Notes under the pieces: generated by a model
Databases searched by the model: none
The model's input: only the letters and a program-made list of their open reading frames with translations
Told to the model about the DNA's origin: nothing
Assembly (NCBI RefSeq): GCF_030294945.1
Contig: NZ_AP018448.1
Span: 3,162,001-3,226,000, forward strand
Source of the DNA: Streptomyces graminofaciens
GTDB taxonomy: Bacteria > Actinomycetota > Actinomycetes > Streptomycetales > Streptomycetaceae
Direction of reading: 5' to 3'
DNA: 64,000 bases
Part shown: piece by piece, positions 59,709 to 64,000 of the stretch
Position numbering within the stretch: position 1 is the stretch's first letter
How the letters are laid out: each line of letters begins with the position of its first letter
Program-made: the position numbers and the translations under genes

Positions 59709-60374
59709 ATGACCAGCGCCGAAGAACCGGCACGACCCAACGGGCGCATCCGTGACGCCGCCCGGACCAAGGCCGAGATCCTCGATGTCGCGACCAAGGA
59801 GTTCGCCCGCTCGGGGTTCGCCGGGGCCCGTGTCGACGAGATCGCCGCCCGCACCCGCACCACCAAGCGGATGATCTACTACTACTTCGGCGGCAAGGCG
59901 CAACTGTTCACCGCCGTGCTGGAGCGGGCGTACTCCGTGATCCGGCAGCAGGAGCAGGAACTGGACGTCGAACACCTGGACCCGGTGGCGGCGATCCGCC
60001 GGCTCGCCGAGGTGACCTTCGACCACCACGAGGCGCACCCCGACTTCATCCGCCTGGTCGGCATCGAGAACATCCACGAGGCCGAGCACATCGCCTCCTC
60101 CGAGATGCTCGGCACGATCGGCTCGCCGGCCCTGGACGTGATCCGCCGGATCCTGGAGTCGGGCCAGAAGTCCGGCCTGTTCACGGCGGACGTCGACGCC
60201 GTCGACCTGCACGCGATGATCAGCTCCTTCTGCTTCTTCCGGGTCTCCAACCGGCACACCTTCGGCGCGCTCTTCGGCCGCGACCTGGTCGAACCGGGCC
60301 GACGCGAGCACTACCGGAAGATGCTCGGCGACATGGTGATCGCCTATCTGACGGCGGACCGCGCGACGGACTGA
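59709..60374 (+). CDS. TetR-family regulator of the shikimate cluster
   Basis: A 221-residue regulator. The N-terminal helix-turn-helix is at about residues 20-55 (EFARSGFAGARVDEIAARTR, TTKRMIYYYFGGK). The C-terminal ligand domain contains FDHHEAHPDFIRLVGIENIHEA. It is flanked by two related operators, one before the divergent dehydrogenase gene and one before the downstream transporter gene. It is therefore likely a repressor released by shikimate, quinate or protocatechuate. An ATG start follows GAAGGA. Confidence 0.9.
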   Translation: MTSAEEPARPNGRIRDAARTKAEILDVATKEFARSGFAGARVDEIAARTRTTKRMIYYYFGGKAQLFTAVLERAYSVIRQQEQELDVEHLDPVAAIRRLAEVTFDHHEAHPDFIRLVGIENIHEAEHIASSEMLGTIGSPALDVIRRILESGQKSGLFTADVDAVDLHAMISSFCFFRVSNRHTFGALFGRDLVEPGRREHYRKMLGDMVIAYLTADRATD

Positions 60375-60415
60375 CGCGGGCGCACGGCGGACTGACGCGG
60401 GGCGCACGGCGGACC
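60368..60415 (+). repeat. Short tandem repeat after the TetR gene
   Basis: GGACTGACGCGGGCGCACGG is followed directly by a near copy with one extra G, then by decaying copies of GGCGGACCG. The unit is about 20 bases. It overlaps the TetR stop codon. The remaining 60416-60681 gap holds the transporter promoter and operator and no gene. Confidence 0.5.
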
Positions 60416-60489
60416 GGGGCCGAGGCGCGGCGGACCGAGATCGGGGCACAACGGACCGGGATCGCGGAAAGATCCTTCGGCATGACCTC

Positions 60490-60518
60490 TTGACACCCGG
60501 GAAACGTGGGCGCAACAT
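60490..60518 (+). promoter_or_regulatory. Probable promoter of the shikimate transporter gene
   Basis: TTGACA at 60490-60495 is a consensus -35 box, and CAACAT at 60513-60518 stands 17 bases away as a weak -10. The operator starts at 60534, about 10 bases after the expected start point, so bound repressor would block elongation. Confidence 0.5.
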
Positions 60519-60533
60519 CCGTAGCCAACCGCT

Positions 60534-60559
60534 ACTAACTACCCAGTGGGTTAATTAGC
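60534..60559. promoter_or_regulatory. Operator of the shikimate cluster, copy 2
   Basis: The site reads ACTAACT-2-CCAGT-2-GT-2-ATTAG and agrees with the reverse complement of 59571-59596 at 19 of 26 positions. It lies 122 bases before the transporter start, downstream of a likely promoter. The shared sequence ties transporter and catabolic genes to one regulator. Confidence 0.72.
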
Positions 60560-60681
60560 CGGGTAGCACCCGGCACGGCCGCCCAGTCACCCCCAGGGAC
60601 CGGCTCCCCTCCCCCCATTCCCTCCCTGTCTTCCGCCGCTTCACTCCGCCTACGGTGGAGAACCCACGAAGGAGCACCGCC

Positions 60682-62025
60682 GTGTCCGTCCCCGCCGCAC
60701 CGCCCGGCCAGCCGAAGAAGGCCGCCACAGCCGCCTGGATCGGCAGCGCACTGGAGTACTACGACTTCTTCATCTACGGCAGTGCCGCCGCCCTGATCTT
60801 CCCGAAGGTCTTCTTCGACGAGTCCGACCCGGCCACGGCCACGCTGCTGTCGCTGGGCACGTTCGGTGTGGCGTACGCGGCGCGGCCGATCGGCGCGCTC
60901 TTCCTCGGTCACTTCGGGGACCGGCTCGGCCGCAAGAAGATCATGGTCTTCACGCTGATCCTGATGGGCCTGTCGACGTTCCTCATCGGCTGCCTGCCCA
61001 CCCGCGACCAGGTCGGCACCCTCGCCCCGGTCCTGCTCGTGCTCTGCCGGGTGCTGCAGGGCATCTCGGCCGCCGGTGAGCAGGCCAGCGCCAACTCCAT
61101 GACGCTGGAACACGCGCCGTCCGAGCGCCGCGGCTTCTTCACCAGCTTCACCCTCAGCGGCACGCAGGGCGGCCAGCTGCTCGCCACCCTGGTCTTCATC
61201 CCGATCGCCGCGCTCCCCGAGGAGCAGCTGCTGTCCTGGGGCTGGCGGGTGCCGTTCTGGCTGAGCATCGCGGTCGCCGTCGTCGGCTACGTCATCCGCC
61301 GCACGCTGGAGGAGACCCCGGCCTTCACCCAGCAGCAGACCGCCTCCGAGGGCGTCGCCAAGCTGCCGCTCGCCGTGCTGCTCCGCGACCACTGGGTGGA
61401 TGTGCTGCGGGTGATCGCGGGCGCGCTGATCGCCTCGGTCTCCACGATCTTCACCGTGTGGGCGCTGGCGTACGGCACGAGCGACGCGGTCGGCCTGTCC
61501 CGCTCGGCCATGCTGTGGGTGGGCGCGCTCGCCAACCTGGTCGCGCTCGCCGCGATCCCGCTGTGGGCCTCGCTCTCCGACCGCATCGGCCGCCGCCCGG
61601 TGTACCTGATCGGCGCGGCCGGCAGCGCGGTGCTGATGTTCGCCTACCTGTGGTCGATCTCCACCGGCACCTACGCGCTGATCCTGCCCCTCGGCATCCT
61701 CACCTTCGGTGTCGTCTACAGCGCGGCGAACGGCGTCTGGCCCTCCTTCTACGGCGAGATGTTCTCCACCAAGGTCCGGCTGTCCGGCATGGCCATCGGC
61801 ACCCAGATCGGCTTCGCGGTCGCCGGTTTCGCCGTGACCTTCGCCGCGGAGATCGCCGGCCCCGACGGCGACAACTGGTCCGCCGTCGCCCTCTTCACCG
61901 CCTGCCTGTGCGTCCCGCCGGTCATCGCGGTCCTCACCGCCCGCGAGACCCACAAGATCCCGACGGAGCGGCTCGGCGAGCACGCCGCACGCACGGACGC
62001 GGACCGGGAGCGGGTCGCGGCCTGA
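60682..62025 (+). CDS. MFS transporter, metabolite:H+ symporter family (shikimate/quinate uptake)
   Basis: A 447-residue transporter with 12 membrane helices of the metabolite:H+ symporter group (ShiA, KgtP, ProP relatives). SALEYYDFFIYGSAAALIF opens helix 1 and GHFGDRLGRKKIMV is the signature loop between helices 2 and 3, repeated as SLSDRIGRRPVY in the second half. It should bring shikimate, quinate or a related acid into the cell. The GTG at 60682 follows GAAGGAG at 60668-60674. Confidence 0.9.
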   Translation: MSVPAAPPGQPKKAATAAWIGSALEYYDFFIYGSAAALIFPKVFFDESDPATATLLSLGTFGVAYAARPIGALFLGHFGDRLGRKKIMVFTLILMGLSTFLIGCLPTRDQVGTLAPVLLVLCRVLQGISAAGEQASANSMTLEHAPSERRGFFTSFTLSGTQGGQLLATLVFIPIAALPEEQLLSWGWRVPFWLSIAVAVVGYVIRRTLEETPAFTQQQTASEGVAKLPLAVLLRDHWVDVLRVIAGALIASVSTIFTVWALAYGTSDAVGLSRSAMLWVGALANLVALAAIPLWASLSDRIGRRPVYLIGAAGSAVLMFAYLWSISTGTYALILPLGILTFGVVYSAANGVWPSFYGEMFSTKVRLSGMAIGTQIGFAVAGFAVTFAAEIAGPDGDNWSAVALFTACLCVPPVIAVLTARETHKIPTERLGEHAARTDADRERVAA

Positions 62026-62047
62026 GCCACCGAACCCCGGACCGACC

Positions 62048-62081
62048 GGGTCCCCGGACGCCTCAGGGTGTCCGGGGACCC
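62048..62081 (+). terminator. Strong hairpin terminator after the transporter gene
   Basis: Perfect 12-base arms GGGTCCCCGGAC (62048-62059) and GTCCGGGGACCC (62070-62081) enclose a 10-base loop, 22 bases after the stop codon. This is the strongest simple hairpin seen in the window. Confidence 0.8.
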
Positions 62082-62191
62082 ACCCGCTTCCCGGCCGGAC
62101 TCACCTCCCGGCCGCGCGGCTGCCGTTCTCCGTACCGCAGGGAATACGCTGAGCCCCCACGGACCAGCGGGACGGTGTCGAAGGGGGACGA

Positions 62192-62584
62192 GTGGGCGGG
62201 TACGCGGGTGAGGACGGGGCCGTGCGGAACTCCGTCTCGGGGGACGCCGTGGTGCACGGGCACTCCGTGCAGGCGCAGGTGATCGAGTCGCTGACGTTCG
62301 CCGCCCCGCAGGGCTACCGGCCGCCGGTACCGCGCCAACTGCCCTCGTCCAACCACCTGTTCGTCAACCGCGCCGCAGAACTCGGCGCGCTCACCGACGC
62401 GCTGACGTCCAGTCGGCTGATCTCGGTCAGTGGGCTCGGCGGCGTCGGCAAGACCCAGCTGGTGACCCGCTGGGCGTCCACGACCGGCGCGGAGCACTTT
62501 CCGGACGGGGAGTTGTACGCCGACCTGGAGCGCTCGGCCGGTGTCGCGGCAGCGGCGGAGGAGAGTGCCGGGGAGGACGGCTGA
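62192..62584 (+). pseudogene. Truncated NB-ARC/AfsR-like NTPase with N-terminal tag
   Basis: A 130-residue frame. It has a tag-like start (RNSVSGDAVVHGHSVQAQV, residues 12-30) and the usual lead-in RPPVPRQLPSSNHLFVNRA. The P-loop is GLGGVGKTQL at 81-90, and it runs as far as GELYADLE before a low-complexity Ala/Glu tail and stop. Intact relatives continue for several hundred residues with Walker B and repeat domains. No other frame downstream restores them, so this looks like a broken STAND-type NTPase gene. AAGGGGG precedes the GTG start, so the fragment could still be translated. Confidence 0.65.
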
Positions 62585-62629
62585 GCCGGGCGCCCGCAGG
62601 TGAGCGGGTGCCGGTCGGCGTCCTCGGCG

Positions 62630-62773
62630 TATTGCTGGTGGCGCGGCTCGCCTTATCGCCGGTGGGCGCGGCTCGCCGTATCGCTGATGGGTTCGCCTCG
62701 CCGTATCGCTGATGGGCGCGGCTCGGCGTACCGCTGATGGGCGTGCGTCGCCGCACCCGTGGGCGCGGCTCGG
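62630..62773. repeat. 25-bp tandem repeat (minisatellite)
   Basis: Four adjacent 25-base units lie at 62654-62678, 62679-62703, 62704-62728 and 62729-62753, close to TATCGCTGATGGGCGCG + GCTCGCCG, with decayed units on both sides. The unit is not a multiple of three and no gene is evident, so this is non-coding. It occupies most of the 279 bases between the truncated NTPase and the last gene. Confidence 0.8.
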
Positions 62774-62863
62774 ATCTCGTCGGGTCGGCGCCCCTTGTTC
62801 AGTACGATCACCCCGTTCCGTCCTGCCCGTCCCTCACCTCCCCCGTCCCGCCGGAGAGTGGCC

Positions 62864-64000
62864 GTGCCCCTGCTGCCCCGCGTCGTCCAGCGTCGTCCGC
62901 TGCCGAGGCGTCGTGGTACCTGGCCTGAGCCGAGGGCGCGGGTGCTGGGTGTCGCGCGGACCCTGACCTCGGCGACGCGGCTGCTGGACGTGTTGGCGCT
63001 GCTGCGGCCGGAGGACGGTATCGAGGTCGCCTACACGGTCAATCCGGGTTCGGCCTTCGCCGCCGGTCTTGAGGAGTATCTGGTCGGTGTCGGGGCGGAG
63101 TTCGTGCCGTGGCGGGAGGCCACGCGCAGGCGGTTCGACCTCGCGGTGTCGTGCACGGTGAACGCGTCGATGCGGCGCTTGGGCTGTCCGCTGATCGTGC
63201 TGCCGCACGGCGCCGGCTACAACCGACTGGTCCCCGAGACCACCGGTGACGCCGTCTCCCCCGCCGGGCTCTCCCGGCGTGAACTCATGCACTGGGGACG
63301 GGTCGTACCGGCGGCGATCGGGGTCTCGCACGAGGAGCAGATCGAGCGGCTCGCCCAGGTCTGCCCGCCGGCGGCCCCGCGCGCGCTGGTCGTCGGCGAC
63401 TGGTGCTTCGACCGGATCCGGGCCAGCTTGGAGCGGCGCGACGTCTACCGCGCCCGGCTCGGGGTCGGCGCCGGCCGGCGGCTGGTCGTGCTGCACTCGA
63501 CGTGGGGCGAGCACTCCCTGCTCGGGCGCTGCCCCGACCTGCCGCTGCGGCTGGTCGCCGCGCTGCCGGTGGACGAGTTCGCGGTGGCCGCCGTACTGCA
63601 CCCCAATGTCTGGGCCTGGCATCGCCCGCACAGCGTGTACCAGCGGCTGGCCACGGCCATGGACGCGGGCCTGATGGTGATCCCGCCGCACGAGGGCTGG
63701 CGGGCGGCGGTCGTCGCCGGCGACTGGGTCGTCGGCGACCACGGCAGCACCTCGTTCTACTCCGCGGCGGCCGACCGCGTGACCCTCCTCGCGGCCACCG
63801 GCCTCGACGAACTCGACCCGGCCTCCCCCACCGCCGACTTCGCCCGCACCGCCCCGCGCCTCGACCCCGACGGCGACCTGTACGAGCAGCTGCGGCAGGC
63901 GGCGCGTCAGCACTCCCCGGAGCGGCTGCGCCCGATCGTCGACCGACAGCTCGGGGTGCGCGGGGAGGCCGGCACGATCCTGCGGAGGTGGATCTACGGC
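62864..64000 (+). CDS. Partial gene: GT-B-like protein, function unknown
   Basis: An open frame of 379 codons with no stop before the window ends, so the C terminus is missing. The GTG at 62864 follows GGAGAG; a GTG six bases earlier is possible. The sequence has two Rossmann-like halves. The second contains VVLHSTWGEHSLLGR, VAAVLHPNVWAWH, LMVIPPHEGWRAAVVAGDWVVGDHGSTSFY, read in pieces. This resembles GT-B glycosyltransferases or CDP-glycerol glycerophosphotransferases, with HPN and GDHGS as the likely ligand-binding points. Similar genes are sometimes misnamed translation initiation factor in Streptomyces, as far as I recall. The opposite strand is also open here but lacks domain sense. Confidence 0.75.
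   Translation, partial: MPLLPRVVQRRPLPRRRGTWPEPRARVLGVARTLTSATRLLDVLALLRPEDGIEVAYTVNPGSAFAAGLEEYLVGVGAEFVPWREATRRRFDLAVSCTVNASMRRLGCPLIVLPHGAGYNRLVPETTGDAVSPAGLSRRELMHWGRVVPAAIGVSHEEQIERLAQVCPPAAPRALVVGDWCFDRIRASLERRDVYRARLGVGAGRRLVVLHSTWGEHSLLGRCPDLPLRLVAALPVDEFAVAAVLHPNVWAWHRPHSVYQRLATAMDAGLMVIPPHEGWRAAVVAGDWVVGDHGSTSFYSAAADRVTLLAATGLDELDPASPTADFARTAPRLDPDGDLYEQLRQAARQHSPERLRPIVDRQLGVRGEAGTILRRWIYG

Noticed and set aside
62630..62773. CRISPR array
   Set aside because: The units are directly adjacent with no unique spacers, so it is a tandem repeat.
62834..63913. Minus-strand frame of 359 codons at the right edge
   Set aside because: The plus-strand frame has better protein sense (HPN, GDHGS) and codon bias, and runs off the window end.

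Overview
The window is about 64 kb of very high-GC DNA with strong G/C bias at third codon positions, many GTG starts, ATGA-coupled operons, Tat-exported hydrolases, a serine/threonine kinase with an extracellular propeller and actinobacterial families (OpcA, DUF5955, MAB_1171c-type membrane protein). This points to Streptomyces or a close relative. The linked pentose phosphate operon, Sfp-type PPTase and metallophosphoesterase recall a comparable neighbourhood in S. coelicolor (from memory, not checked). No tRNA, rRNA, CRISPR array, insertion sequence or phage gene was recognised.

Layout. (1) 0.2-7.2 kb: XRE regulator, HExxH protein, seven-helix membrane protein, FAD monooxygenase, a 75-residue protein ending WCPQV, a prenyl diphosphate synthase, an Sfp-type phosphopantetheinyl transferase and a metallophosphoesterase. 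(2) 7.5-9.2 kb: an ATP-grasp protein, then a dispersed repeat. (3) 9.3-26.5 kb: a carbohydrate island. GH38 alpha-mannosidase, GH4 glycosidase and a DeoR regulator run leftward. PfkB kinase, ABC binding protein, two permeases, a phosphodiesterase, a GH2 beta-galactosidase, an exported metallophosphatase-LamG protein and an exported PHP protein run rightward. (4) 26.6-31.9 kb: SDR, amidohydrolase, acyl-CoA ligase and MaoC hydratase, with divergent MarR and IclR regulators. (5) 32.1-37.9 kb: serine hydrolase, a two-gene DUF5955 unit sharing a glycine-rich tag, and the kinase. (6) 38.1-40.5 kb: GH16 glucanase with a CebR-like operator, and an AraC regulator. (7) 40.6-48.9 kb: tkt-tal-zwf-opcA-pgi-gnd. 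(8) 49.2-56.7 kb: a small protein, a phosphotransferase, a catalase-like/cyclooxygenase-like fusion with a nitroreductase-like partner, and a beta-helix membrane protein. (9) 56.8-62.0 kb: a quinate/shikimate catabolic cluster with two copies of one operator. (10) 62.2-64.0 kb: a truncated NTPase gene, a 25-bp tandem repeat and a partial gene running off the end.

The strongest candidates for undescribed biology are the heme fusion with its flavoprotein-like neighbour, the possible prenylated peptide system at the left end, and the glycine-rich tag shared by the DUF5955 pair and the broken NTPase. A long-palindrome intergenic repeat recurs at gene ends across the window.
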